Below, in pieces: positions 6,988-13,722 of a DNA stretch of 21,345 nt. Made by a program: the position numbers and the translations under genes. Origin of the DNA: an uncultured Christensenella sp. (GTDB lineage: Bacteria; Bacillota; Clostridia; Christensenellales; Borkfalkiaceae). The notes beneath the pieces were generated by a model. That model worked only from the letters and a program-made list of their open reading frames with translations, did not search any database and was not told where the DNA came from. The stretch covers positions 1-21,345 of the forward strand of contig CAJTXM010000020.1 in NCBI GenBank assembly GCA_910583545.1, in the 5' to 3' direction. How positions within the stretch are numbered: position 1 is the stretch's first letter; each line of letters opens with the position of its first letter.

Positions 6988-7359
6988 ATGCCTACAATCA
7001 ATCAGCTTATCAGAAACGGCAGAGAGAAGCAGGTTTTCAAGAGCAAGTCGCCCATACTCGACAACTGTCCGCAGAAGCGCGGAGTTTGTCTTTCGGTAAC
7101 AACGACTACGCCTAAAAAGCCCAACTCGGCTATAAGAAAGATTGCAAGAGTTCGCCTTACCAACAAGCAGGAAGGTACGGTTTACATTCCCGGCGAAGGA
7201 CACAATCTTCAGGAGCACTCGTCCGTACTCATCAGGGGCGGAAGAGTTAAAGATCTGCCCGGCGTTCGTTACCACATCATCCGCGGTGCGCTTGATACCG
7301 CAGGTGTGTCTAAGAGAATGCAGGCGCGTTCGCGTTACGGCGCAAAGCGCCCTAAATAA
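6988..7359 (+). CDS. rpsL: 30S ribosomal protein S12
   Basis: S12 lies at the decoding centre of the small subunit. The 123-aa protein has PTINQLIRNGR at the N-terminus, TTTPKKPNSAIR around K43/K44 and GGRVKDLPGVRYH with D89, the usual site of beta-methylthiolation in bacteria. The residues where streptomycin resistance changes usually occur are all the sensitive type. AGGAGG lies 6 nt before the ATG. In most bacteria rpsG follows closely, but here 527 nt of non-coding sequence intervene. No rpoB or rpoC lies upstream. Confidence 0.97.
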   Translation: MPTINQLIRNGREKQVFKSKSPILDNCPQKRGVCLSVTTTTPKKPNSAIRKIARVRLTNKQEGTVYIPGEGHNLQEHSSVLIRGGRVKDLPGVRYHIIRGALDTAGVSKRMQARSRYGAKRPK

Positions 7360-7397
7360 ATTAATATAAGCTGCGCATTTCTTCGTCGCGCTGTGGC

Positions 7398-7437
7398 AAC
7401 CTTCGGTCATTTACGTCTATGTAAACTCCCTCAGGTT
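7398..7437 (+). repeat. Nested-hairpin dispersed repeat, copy 2
   Basis: The outer stem AACCT (7398-7402) / AGGTT (7433-7437), a 7x7 internal loop (TCGGTCA / CTCCCTC) and the inner stem TTTAC / GTAAA around GTCTAT. The 24 bases 7406-7429 match 4567-4590 exactly. It lies 38 nt after the rpsL stop, and the rest of 7360-7514 shows nothing else definite. Confidence 0.8.
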
Positions 7438-7514
7438 TTCCTCGCGCTCCTTGAACTGCTTGCTTCTCTTAATTTATTAAAGGGTTTTAAGGCTACACAT
7501 AATATATAATTAAC

Positions 7515-7708
7515 GGCGCAAGCAAAATCACACTTTTGCGTAGCGCAACCCAAATTGCAAATGCCTTTGCTCACAACGCAGCTTGCGTAGTTGCAAGGTG
7601 AATTTGTGAAATTATATAATGGTGTGCCCTTAAAAATTTCGCAAAGAGGAACAGCGTTCCTCAAATCACGAAAATTAGCGACATCATCGAACGTCGATAA
7701 TTTTGTGA
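7515..7708 (+). ncRNA. Structured intergenic element A (upstream of rpsG)
   Basis: About 194 nt, homologous to 8372-8541. Helices in order: GCGC/GCGC enclosing GCAAAA-TCACAC-TTTTGC (7522-7539); GCAAA-TGCC-TTTGC; an extra hairpin ACGCA-GCT-TGCGT; GGTGAA; a long stem 7603-7613 / 7635-7645 enclosing AATGGTGTGCC (7618-7628); GAGGAAC-AGC-GTTCCTC (7646-7662); AAATCACG; then a terminal stem with inner GCGAC / GTCG and loop ATCATCGAAC, closing at TTTTGTGA. Helices change against element B while the loops and joins are kept. A TATAAT at 7615-7620 with TTGCAA 18 bp upstream means it may also contain a promoter. Family not recognised. Confidence 0.65.
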
Positions 7709-7886
7709 ATTTCATCCTACTGGTTTCGGAATATATCTATTACCCTTACCGATAAAAGTAGGCAGTATTCGTCCGCAAGGGCGGAGAAGATTTGCCCGTA
7801 TATAATTATATTATTGTATACGGCGCGCAATAGCTTATTTAAAGGTAGAAATACCCTTAAAATTATTATTATGGAGGAATAACTAT
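7709..7886 (+). promoter_or_regulatory. Long rpsG leader with hairpins
   Basis: This completes the 527-nt gene-free stretch 7360-7886. It holds a GCAA-capped hairpin (CGTCC-GCAA-GGGCG, about 7770-7784) inside a GGCA/TGCC stem, a 7-bp stem CCGTATA (7796-7802) / TATACGG (7817-7823), and AAGGTA-GAAA-TACCCTT (about 7842-7858) just before the GGAGG at 7873-7877. S7 feedback on its own operon through this region is known in other bacteria; that it happens here is inference. I see no convincing -35/-10 pair. Confidence 0.45.
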
Positions 7887-8357
7887 ATGCCCAGAAGAAG
7901 TGGCGTTCCCAAAAGGGACGTATTACCCGATCCCGTGTACGGCAGTAAGGTTGTAACCAAACTTATCAACCAGATAATGTACGACGGCAAAAGGGGCACG
8001 GCGCAAAACATCGTTTACGATGCTTTCAAAACAATGAGCGAAAAATTAGGCAAAGAGCCTATGGAAGTTTTCGAGCAGGCAATGAACAACATTATGCCCG
8101 TTCTCGAAGTAAAGGCAAGGCGTGTCGGCGGAGCCAACTATCAGGTACCTATGGAAATAAGACCCGAAAGAAGGCAGACGCTGGCTATCCGTTGGTTGGT
8201 TATAGCAACCCGTAAGCGCAGTGAGAGAGAAATGTCAAACAAACTCGCTGCCGAGCTTATGGACGCTTACAACAACGCAGGCGGTGCAGTCAAGAAAAAG
8301 GAAGACACGCACAGAATGGCAGAAGCAAACAAAGCGTTTGCACATTTCAGATTTTAA
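7887..8357 (+). CDS. rpsG: 30S ribosomal protein S7
   Basis: S7 nucleates assembly of the head of the 30S subunit. The 156-aa protein is full length and starts with the conserved MPRRSGVPKRDVLPDP. It contains the RRVGGANYQVPMEI core (the RNA-binding beta hairpin region) and ends in the KKEDTHRMAEANKAFAHFRF block typical of the family. GGAGGA lies 9 nt upstream of the ATG. It lies between rpsL and fusA in the usual str order but is isolated on both sides by copies of the same structured element. Confidence 0.97.
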   Translation: MPRRSGVPKRDVLPDPVYGSKVVTKLINQIMYDGKRGTAQNIVYDAFKTMSEKLGKEPMEVFEQAMNNIMPVLEVKARRVGGANYQVPMEIRPERRQTLAIRWLVIATRKRSEREMSNKLAAELMDAYNNAGGAVKKKEDTHRMAEANKAFAHFRF

Positions 8358-8371
8358 TTATAAGATTTAAA

Positions 8372-8541
8372 GGCGCAAGAAAAACCACGCTTTTTCGCAG
8401 CGCACTCAATTTGCGAAAACTTTCGCCTCAGCAGGTGAAACTCCGCAATTTATACAATGGAGTGCCGCTTAATGTTGCGGAGTGAGGGCAGCGCCCTTAA
8501 ATCACGGAATTTCTTTTCTGCGCAAAGGAAAGAAATTCGTG
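8372..8541 (+). ncRNA. Structured intergenic element B (upstream of fusA)
   Basis: About 170 nt, homologous to element A. Helices: GCGC/GCGC enclosing GAAAAA-CCACGC-TTTTTC (8379-8396); GCGAA-AACT-TTCGC; GGTGAA; ACTCCGCAA (8440-8448) / TTGCGGAGT (8475-8483) enclosing AATGGAGTGCC (8456-8466); GAGGGC-AGC-GCCCTT (8484-8498); AAATCACG; then a long terminal stem from CACGGAATTTC to GAAATTCGTG (8541). The fusA ribosome binding site AGAGGAG follows at once. It lacks the extra hairpin of A, and its apical loop differs. Without it, the rpsG-fusA gap would be about 27 nt, a normal operon spacing, so it looks inserted. Confidence 0.65.
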
Positions 8542-8554
8542 AGAGGAGATTTAT

Positions 8555-10660
8555 ATGGCAAGAGAATACGATTTACTCCATACAAGAAACATAGGCATTA
8601 TGGCGCATATCGACGCCGGTAAGACAACGACTACCGAGCGTATCCTTTACTATACCGGTATCAACCACAAGATAGGTGAAACGCACGACGGTTCCGCAAC
8701 TATGGACTGGATGGTGCAGGAGCAGGAGAGAGGTATTACCATCACTTCCGCCGCAACCACCTGTCACTGGACGAGAAGCGGTCAGCAGAAAAAGGACGAG
8801 TGCAGAATAAACATTATCGACACTCCGGGACACGTTGACTTTACTGTCGAGGTCGAGCGTTCGCTCCGCGTGCTTGACGGCGCAGTCGCAACGTTCTGCG
8901 CAAAGGGCGGCGTCGAACCTCAGTCCGAAACCGTATGGCGTCAGGCGGACAAGTATAAGGTTCCCCGTATTGCCTACGTCAATAAAATGGATATCAACGG
9001 CGCAAACTTCCCCCGTGCCGTACAGATGATGAGGGACAGGCTCAACGCCAACCCCGTTCCTATCGAGCTTCCCATCGGTAAGGAAGATACTTTCAAGGGT
9101 ATCGTCGACCTTATCGAAATGAACGCCGAAATTTACGACAGTGAGGACGGCAAACAGTATCACAGAGCCGAAATCCCCGCGGATATGATGGCAGAAGCGG
9201 AAGAAGCGCATATAGCGGTTATGGAAGCCGCTGCCGAGGGCGACGACGAACTTATGGAGAAGTTCCTCGAAACAATGGAACTTACTCCCGAAGAGATCCG
9301 CAAGGGACTGCGTGCGGCAACTATCGGTATGAAATGCACCCCTGTACTCTGCGGTTCTTCCTATAAGAACAAGGGCGTACAGATGCTCTTAGACGCAGTT
9401 ATCGACTATCTTCCCTCGCCTGTCGACGTTGCTCACGTTACGGGAACAAATCCCGATACGGGCAAAGAAGAGGAAAGAAAGACTGCAGACGAAGAACCTT
9501 TCGCAGGTCTTGCGTTCAAGATCGCAACCGATCCGTTCATCGGAAGATTAGCTTATTTCAGAGCTTATTCGGGTGTGCTCGACAGCGGTTCGTACGTTTA
9601 CAATTCAACCAAAGGCAAGAAAGAGAGGGTGGGCAGGCTCGTTCAGATGCACGCAAACACCCGTACCGAAATCCCCAAAGTTTACTCGGGAGATATCTGC
9701 GCGATAGTCGGTCTTAAAGATACGACGACGGGCGATACGCTCTGCGACGAGAAGCATCCTATCATTCTCGAACAGATGACCTTCTCCGATCCCGTTATTC
9801 AGCTCTCTATCGAGCCCAAGACGAAGGCAGGTCAGGAAAAGATGACTATGGCGCTTATTAAGCTCGCCGAGGAAGATCCCACTTTCAAGACCTATACCGA
9901 TCAGGAAACGGGTCAGACAATTATCGCAGGTATGGGCGAGCTGCACCTCGACATTATCGTCGACAGACTTTTAAGAGAATTCAAGGTCGAAGCTAACGTC
10001 GGTGCGCCTCAGGTTGCATACCGCGAAACCATCAAGAAAGCAGTTGACTGCGAAGGTATGTACAAGCGTCAGTCGGGCGGTAAAGGTCAGTACGGACACT
10101 GTAAACTTCACCTTATGCCCAACGAACCCGGCGCAGGTTATGTATTCGAGGATCTGACCGTCGGCGGTTCTATTCCCAAGGAATATATCCCTGCTATCGA
10201 CAAGGGCATTCAGGGCGCGGCAAGAAACGGTTTTCTGGCAGGCTACGAAGTCGTCGACTTCAAAGTACAGGTTTACGACGGAAGCTACCACGAGGTCGAC
10301 TCGTCGGAAATGGCTTTCCAGATTGCAGGCTCGATGGGCTTCAAAGACGGTATGGCTAAGGCAAACGCCGTTCTGTTAGAGCCTATAATGAAAGTCGAAG
10401 TCATCACTCCCGACGACTATTTCGGCGACATAATGGGCAACGTTACCGCGCGCAGAGGTACTATCGTTTCAACCGACGACAGAGCAGGTGCAAAAGTAGT
10501 CGACGCCGAAGTTCCCCTTTCCGAAATGTTCGGTTACGCAACCGATTTAAGATCGAGAACGCAGGGACGCGGACAGTTCACAATGCAGTTCGACCACTAT
10601 GCGGAAGTGCCGAAATCAGTGGCGGAAAAAGTCATAGGTGAAAGGGCTAAGAGAAATTAA
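8555..10660 (+). CDS. fusA: Elongation factor G
   Basis: The translational GTPase that drives translocation and, with RRF, ribosome recycling. It is full length at 701 aa. G-domain motifs: AHIDAGKTT (17-25), the switch I GITITSAATT region (60-69), DTPGH (89-93) and NKMD (143-146). Domains II-V follow, including the QSGGKGQYGHC segment of domain IV and the GYATDLRSRTQGRG signature near the end. GAGGAG lies about 8 nt before the ATG, directly after structured element B, which may control translation. It follows rpsG in the normal str order; no clear terminator separates it from tuf, but tuf has its own promoter. Confidence 0.97.
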   Translation: MAREYDLLHTRNIGIMAHIDAGKTTTTERILYYTGINHKIGETHDGSATMDWMVQEQERGITITSAATTCHWTRSGQQKKDECRINIIDTPGHVDFTVEVERSLRVLDGAVATFCAKGGVEPQSETVWRQADKYKVPRIAYVNKMDINGANFPRAVQMMRDRLNANPVPIELPIGKEDTFKGIVDLIEMNAEIYDSEDGKQYHRAEIPADMMAEAEEAHIAVMEAAAEGDDELMEKFLETMELTPEEIRKGLRAATIGMKCTPVLCGSSYKNKGVQMLLDAVIDYLPSPVDVAHVTGTNPDTGKEEERKTADEEPFAGLAFKIATDPFIGRLAYFRAYSGVLDSGSYVYNSTKGKKERVGRLVQMHANTRTEIPKVYSGDICAIVGLKDTTTGDTLCDEKHPIILEQMTFSDPVIQLSIEPKTKAGQEKMTMALIKLAEEDPTFKTYTDQETGQTIIAGMGELHLDIIVDRLLREFKVEANVGAPQVAYRETIKKAVDCEGMYKRQSGGKGQYGHCKLHLMPNEPGAGYVFEDLTVGGSIPKEYIPAIDKGIQGAARNGFLAGYEVVDFKVQVYDGSYHEVDSSEMAFQIAGSMGFKDGMAKANAVLLEPIMKVEVITPDDYFGDIMGNVTARRGTIVSTDDRAGAKVVDAEVPLSEMFGYATDLRSRTQGRGQFTMQFDHYAEVPKSVAEKVIGERAKRN

Positions 10661-10738
10661 ATTGCATATTTGCTTATAGCTTCGCAATTTATATATAAAC
10701 TGTAACGGTAAAATTTTAAAAAATCGGCTTAAATTTAA

Positions 10739-10767
10739 TTGTGTTTTAAATATTTTTAATATATAAT
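10739..10767 (+). promoter_or_regulatory. tuf promoter
   Basis: TTGTGT (10739-10744), 17 bp, a perfect TATAAT (10762-10767) in a very AT-rich region. It would start transcription near 10774 and leave a leader of about 115 nt. Confidence 0.6.
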
Positions 10768-10810
10768 ATAGAAAACGCAATAAAATCAGGCGTTTAAAGC
10801 AGCACGTTAA

Positions 10811-10852
10811 TGATAGATAGCTGCGACTTACCGCAAGGTAAGGAAGTTATCA
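10811..10852 (+). other. Structured tuf leader with GNRA-capped hairpin
   Basis: The hairpin CTTACC-GCAA-GGTAAG (10827-10842) sits inside a closing stem TGATA (10811-10815) / TATCA (10848-10852), with an internal loop that includes GAAG on the 3' side. A second possible pairing, GCAGC with GCTGC, competes with the closing stem. The AAACGC / GCGTTT hairpin starts the leader at about 10773. The GCAA-capped hairpin with a 3' GAAG resembles the one in the rpsG leader. Confidence 0.5.
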
Positions 10853-10888
10853 TTTTATAAAAATATATCTTTATAGGAGAAACAAAAA

Positions 10889-12100
10889 ATGGCAAAGGCA
10901 AAATACGACAACAGTAAGCCCCACGTCAACATCGGTACTATCGGACACGTTGACCACGGCAAGACCACTTTGACCGCAGCTATCACTATGGTAATGGCTT
11001 GCAAGGGTCAGGCAGCAAAAATGAAGTACGACGAAATCGACAAGGCGCCCGAAGAGAAGGCGCGCGGTATAACAATAAACACCGCTCACGTCGAGTATCA
11101 GACAGACAAGCGTCACTACGCTCACGTTGACTGCCCGGGACACGCAGACTACGTTAAAAACATGATTACCGGCGCTGCACAGATGGACGGCGCAATCCTC
11201 GTTGTTGCTGCAACGGACGGTCCTATGCCCCAGACAAGAGAGCACATCCTTCTTGCCCGTCAGGTAGGCGTTCCCTACATCGTTGTATTCCTCAACAAGA
11301 CCGATCAGATGGACGACCCCGAACTTTTAGAGCTTGTTGAAATGGAAGTTTTAGATACTTTGGAAGCACAGGGCTTCAAAAACTGCCCCATCGTCAAGGG
11401 TTCGGCTTTGAAGGCGCTTGAAAAGGCTTCGTCGGGCGCTCCCGATGCAGAGGTTCTTGCTGCTCCCGAAACTCAGTGCATCCTTAAACTTATGGATACT
11501 ATCGACAGCTTTATCCCCACTCCCGAAAGAGATACGGAAAAGCCCTTCCTTCTTCCCGTCGAGGACGTATTCACCATTTCCGGACGCGGCACCGTTGCAA
11601 CCGGAAGAGTTGAAAGAGGTACTGCTCACGTAGGCGATCCTACCGAAATCGTAGGACTTATCGAAAAGCCCGTAGCAACCGTTATCACCGGACTTGAAAT
11701 GTTCCACAAGAGCGTTGACGAAGCTATCGCAGGCTTCAACATCGGCGCGCTTCTCCGCGGTATCGACAGAAAGGGTATCGAAAAGGGACAGGTTCTTGCT
11801 AAACCCGGTACGGTTAAAACCGCAACCAAGTTCACCGCTCAGGTTTACGTTCTTAAAGCAGACGAAGGCGGCCGTCATACTCCGTTCTTCAACCACTACC
11901 GTCCTCAGTTCTTCATCAGAACGACAGACGTTACCGGTTCTATCGAACTTCCTAAGGGCGTAGAAATGGTTATGCCCGGCGACAACGTAGAAATCTCGGT
12001 TGAGCTTATCAAGCCCGTAGCCGTAGAAGAAAAGCTTCGTTTCGCTATCCGTGAAGGCGGCAGAACGGTCGGCTCCGGTACGGTCGTAAAAGTACTCTAA
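10889..12100 (+). CDS. tuf: Elongation factor Tu
   Basis: The GTPase that carries aminoacyl-tRNA to the ribosome. It is full length at 403 aa. Motifs: GHVDHGKT (19-26), the RGITINTAHVEY switch I region, DCPGH (81-85) and NKTD (136-139; Cys is more usual at the third position, but the key Asn, Lys and Asp are present). Domains II and III are complete, ending in GGRTVGSGTVVKVL. TAGGAG lies about 9 nt before the ATG. It is monocistronic in practice, with its own promoter and leader upstream and two terminators downstream. Confidence 0.98.
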   Translation: MAKAKYDNSKPHVNIGTIGHVDHGKTTLTAAITMVMACKGQAAKMKYDEIDKAPEEKARGITINTAHVEYQTDKRHYAHVDCPGHADYVKNMITGAAQMDGAILVVAATDGPMPQTREHILLARQVGVPYIVVFLNKTDQMDDPELLELVEMEVLDTLEAQGFKNCPIVKGSALKALEKASSGAPDAEVLAAPETQCILKLMDTIDSFIPTPERDTEKPFLLPVEDVFTISGRGTVATGRVERGTAHVGDPTEIVGLIEKPVATVITGLEMFHKSVDEAIAGFNIGALLRGIDRKGIEKGQVLAKPGTVKTATKFTAQVYVLKADEGGRHTPFFNHYRPQFFIRTTDVTGSIELPKGVEMVMPGDNVEISVELIKPVAVEEKLRFAIREGGRTVGSGTVVKVL

Positions 12101-12110
12101 TTAAAAACGT

Positions 12111-12143
12111 AAAGCGAACGCAAATGCGTTCGCTTTTATTTTA
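12111..12143 (+). terminator. tuf terminator
   Basis: An 11-bp stem pairs 12111-12121 with 12126-12136 around AAAT and is followed by a T-rich tract. Confidence 0.9.
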
Positions 12144-12146
12144 CTT

Positions 12147-12178
12147 AAAAAGGCTGTGCTATACCGCACAGCCTTTTT
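12147..12178. terminator. Bidirectional terminator between tuf and XRE gene
   Basis: A 13-bp stem pairs 12147-12159 with 12166-12178 around a 6-nt loop, with A-run and T-run flanks. It abuts the stop codon of the minus-strand XRE gene at 12179 and backs up the tuf terminator. Confidence 0.9.
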
Positions 12179-12400
12179 TTATTCGTCTTTTAAACCCAAA
12201 ATATAATCTGCAGAAACGTTGAAATAATTTGCAAGTTTAAAAATAGTTTCTGCCGTCGGCTCTTGCTTGCCTGTTTCATAGTAGCTTATGGAAGCATTAC
12301 TTATTTTAATTTCTTCGGCTAATTTATTTTGACCTATATTTTTTTCTTTTCTAAGCTCTTTAATGCGTTCGCTCATTAAATTCTTATCAAATTTTTTCAT
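12179..12400 (-). CDS. XRE (Cro/C1) family transcriptional regulator
   Basis: A 73-aa single-domain repressor-type protein. RIKELRKEKNIGQNKLAEEIKI is split between helices 1 and 2, NASISYYETGKQEP is the recognition helix region and TIFKLANYFNVSADYILGL is the usual end of the fold. No clear Shine-Dalgarno precedes the ATG. A TAGAAT 6 nt before it on the minus strand could be a -10, which would make the mRNA leaderless, but no good -35 goes with it. It is divergent from the lipoprotein at 12516, and the region between carries two palindromes that fit autoregulation plus control of the lipoprotein. Confidence 0.85.
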   Translation of the reverse strand: MKKFDKNLMSERIKELRKEKNIGQNKLAEEIKISNASISYYETGKQEPTAETIFKLANYFNVSADYILGLKDE

Positions 12401-12408
12401 AACTTTAT

Positions 12409-12462
12409 TCTAATAATAATTAGATTGTTTTACTTGACTTCTAATTATAATTAGAATATAAT
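12409..12462. promoter_or_regulatory. Divergent control region with promoter and two palindromes
   Basis: The rightward promoter is TTGACT (12434-12439), 17 bp, TATAAT (12457-12462). The spacer plus one base is a perfect 18-bp palindrome (12439-12456) with half-site TTCTAATTA. A second dyad TCTAAT-N4-ATTAGA (12409-12424) lies next to the start of the XRE gene. The layout matches the promoter at 1579-1607, and the two promoters also align in sequence. Confidence 0.75.
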
Positions 12463-12515
12463 AACTTTATCAATAAAGTAAAAATAAAAATTAAATCAGA
12501 AAAAAGGAGTATTAT

Positions 12516-13196
12516 ATGAAAAAATTTTTACTTTCAACTATTGCGGCGTTAGTCAGTACGGTAATTTGTTTTGCCTTTGTCGGCTGTAAAGAGGACGGGA
12601 CGCTTGGCGACGGCATTGTTTCGGATACGGTGACGGAAGAGGTGTGGAAGTCCGCCTTGGCAGAAGAAAATTTTAAAAATTTTAAAGCGGAAAACAAAAA
12701 TATATCAGAAATTTCGGATAGAACTGTTACTACCAAATCCACATTTACGGTGGACGGAAATAAGACGCTAATGCAGGCAGAACTTTCCAGCGGAAATATT
12801 TCCAGAAGTTACAGTCTTTATTCTGACGGAAACGTAAAGTATGAAAATTTGAATAATAAAGGGTGGACATCTGCAAGCGGAGGACATATGGAATCTTCGA
12901 CTTACATAATAGATATCAGTCTTTTAATTATTGCACAAAACAGATACGGTGATTTTCAATACGATGAAAATGCAGGCGGATATTCATTAAAAGAAAACAG
13001 TGAATTTGCAAATATCGGAAATACCAACGGTTTTAAATTTGCAAAATTGATTTTCAAATTCAAGGACGGAAAACTTGCGTACGCTGAAATGAAAAGGGAA
13101 GTAACATTAATCGGCGAACCTTATAGGTCGGTGGAAAATAAAGCGCTGTTTACTTTCGGTGGGCAGACGGTAGAAACACCAGATATATCTGAATAA
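12516..13196 (+). CDS. Uncharacterised lipoprotein under XRE control
   Basis: A 226-aa predicted lipoprotein. MKKFLLSTIAALVST leads to a lipobox FVGC at Cys24. The mature part has no family I recognise. It is rich in short alternating polar/hydrophobic stretches such as SFTVDG-like, YSLYSDGNVKYENL and LIFKFKDGKLAYAEMK, the pattern of a beta-rich periplasmic-style lipoprotein fold (LolA/LppX-like), which is only a guess. AAAGGAG lies 8 nt before the ATG. It is driven by the consensus promoter at 12434-12462, whose spacer is the presumed XRE operator, so expression is probably off until the repressor is relieved. A small membrane protein follows 37 nt downstream. Confidence 0.75.
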   Translation: MKKFLLSTIAALVSTVICFAFVGCKEDGTLGDGIVSDTVTEEVWKSALAEENFKNFKAENKNISEISDRTVTTKSTFTVDGNKTLMQAELSSGNISRSYSLYSDGNVKYENLNNKGWTSASGGHMESSTYIIDISLLIIAQNRYGDFQYDENAGGYSLKENSEFANIGNTNGFKFAKLIFKFKDGKLAYAEMKREVTLIGEPYRSVENKALFTFGGQTVETPDISE

Positions 13197-13206
13197 AACG
13201 CATAAT

Positions 13207-13241
13207 TTTTCCATAATTTCTCAAACTTGAATTATGGAAAA
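13207..13241 (+). other. 12-bp hairpin over the start of the small membrane protein
   Basis: TTTTCCATAATT (13207-13218) pairs perfectly with 13230-13241 around an 11-nt loop. The ATG at 13234-13236 lies inside the right arm and there is no Shine-Dalgarno. Confidence 0.65.
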
Positions 13242-13548
13242 CGAAAAAATCAAACAGCACAATACTTCGGCGACAGTCGGCTTTTTACTTACTCTTCTGA
13301 ACATAGTGATCAGCTTCGCGTTTGTGATAAGCGGAAGTTCGGTTCTTATCCTTATCTTCACGTCGTCGACAGCCTTGTTCTCGCTGATTTTAAGCATAAT
13401 AGGTTTTTCACGCTCGAAAGCAATCGGCGTCGGAAAAATATTGAGCATTTCGGGTATCGTAATCAACGTCTTGATTCTCATTGCCGTGATTGCGTTGCTG
13501 CTGATAAAAATGTTTTTTGTACCCTCCTGCAGTAATACCGAAATGTAA
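13234..13548 (+). CDS. Small DUF4190-like membrane protein
   Basis: A 104-aa protein with a short polar N-terminus (MENEKIKQHNTSA) and about three hydrophobic segments, roughly 13-35, 36-58 and 68-94. The middle LSIIGFSRSKAIGVGKILSISGIV pattern, split around RSKA, resembles the DUF4190 type of small membrane protein, in which a GR-G-like loop joins two helices. The function is unknown. No ribosome binding site is visible, and the start codon is in the right arm of a 12-bp hairpin. It lies 37 nt downstream of the XRE-controlled lipoprotein and ends at a strong terminator, so the two probably form one transcript. Confidence 0.65.
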   Translation: MENEKIKQHNTSATVGFLLTLLNIVISFAFVISGSSVLILIFTSSTALFSLILSIIGFSRSKAIGVGKILSISGIVINVLILIAVIALLLIKMFFVPSCSNTEM

Positions 13549-13552
13549 AATT

Positions 13553-13591
13553 ACGGAGGACGGAAATTTTTCCGTCCTCCGTTTTATTTTT
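13553..13591 (+). terminator. Terminator after the small membrane protein
   Basis: A stem of 13-14 bp pairs 13553-13566 with 13569-13582, followed by a T-rich tract to 13591. Confidence 0.9.
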
Positions 13592-13640
13592 GCTCAACAA
13601 AACACCGCACTTATTTGCGGCGTCTTGCCCGTTTTTTAGT

Positions 13641-13721
13641 TCATTTCAGCTTCCGTTCAAAAAGTTCGTCAAGCGAAATTTCATAAAAATCTGCAAGCAA
13701 AATGACCGTTTCGTAATCGGT
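13641..13721 (-). pseudogene. Remnant of an XRE helix-turn-helix gene
   Basis: On the minus strand, just after the DUF6809-like gene, one frame reads TDYETVILLADFYEISLDELF followed by ERKLK and a stop (13641-13643). This is the typical C-terminal half of an XRE domain; compare TIFKLANYFNVSADYILGL at 12179 and NLIALARLYGTSLDGLIF in the protein at 19664. The N-terminal half and any start codon are missing, and upstream the frame runs into the DUF6809-like gene. I read it as a decayed partner of that gene, matching the intact XRE/DUF6809 pair at 1220-1894. Confidence 0.55.
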
Positions 13722-13722
13722 C

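Noticed and set aside
7431..7715. Minus-strand frame of 94 codons between rpsL and rpsG
   Set aside because: It lies across the structured element and the repeat, has no ribosome binding site and no recognisable protein pattern. The conservation between elements A and B is at the RNA level, with frame-breaking length changes.
11294..11305. NKTD instead of the usual NKCD in EF-Tu as a functional oddity
   Set aside because: The guanine-specificity residues Asn, Lys and Asp are all present; the third position tolerates change.
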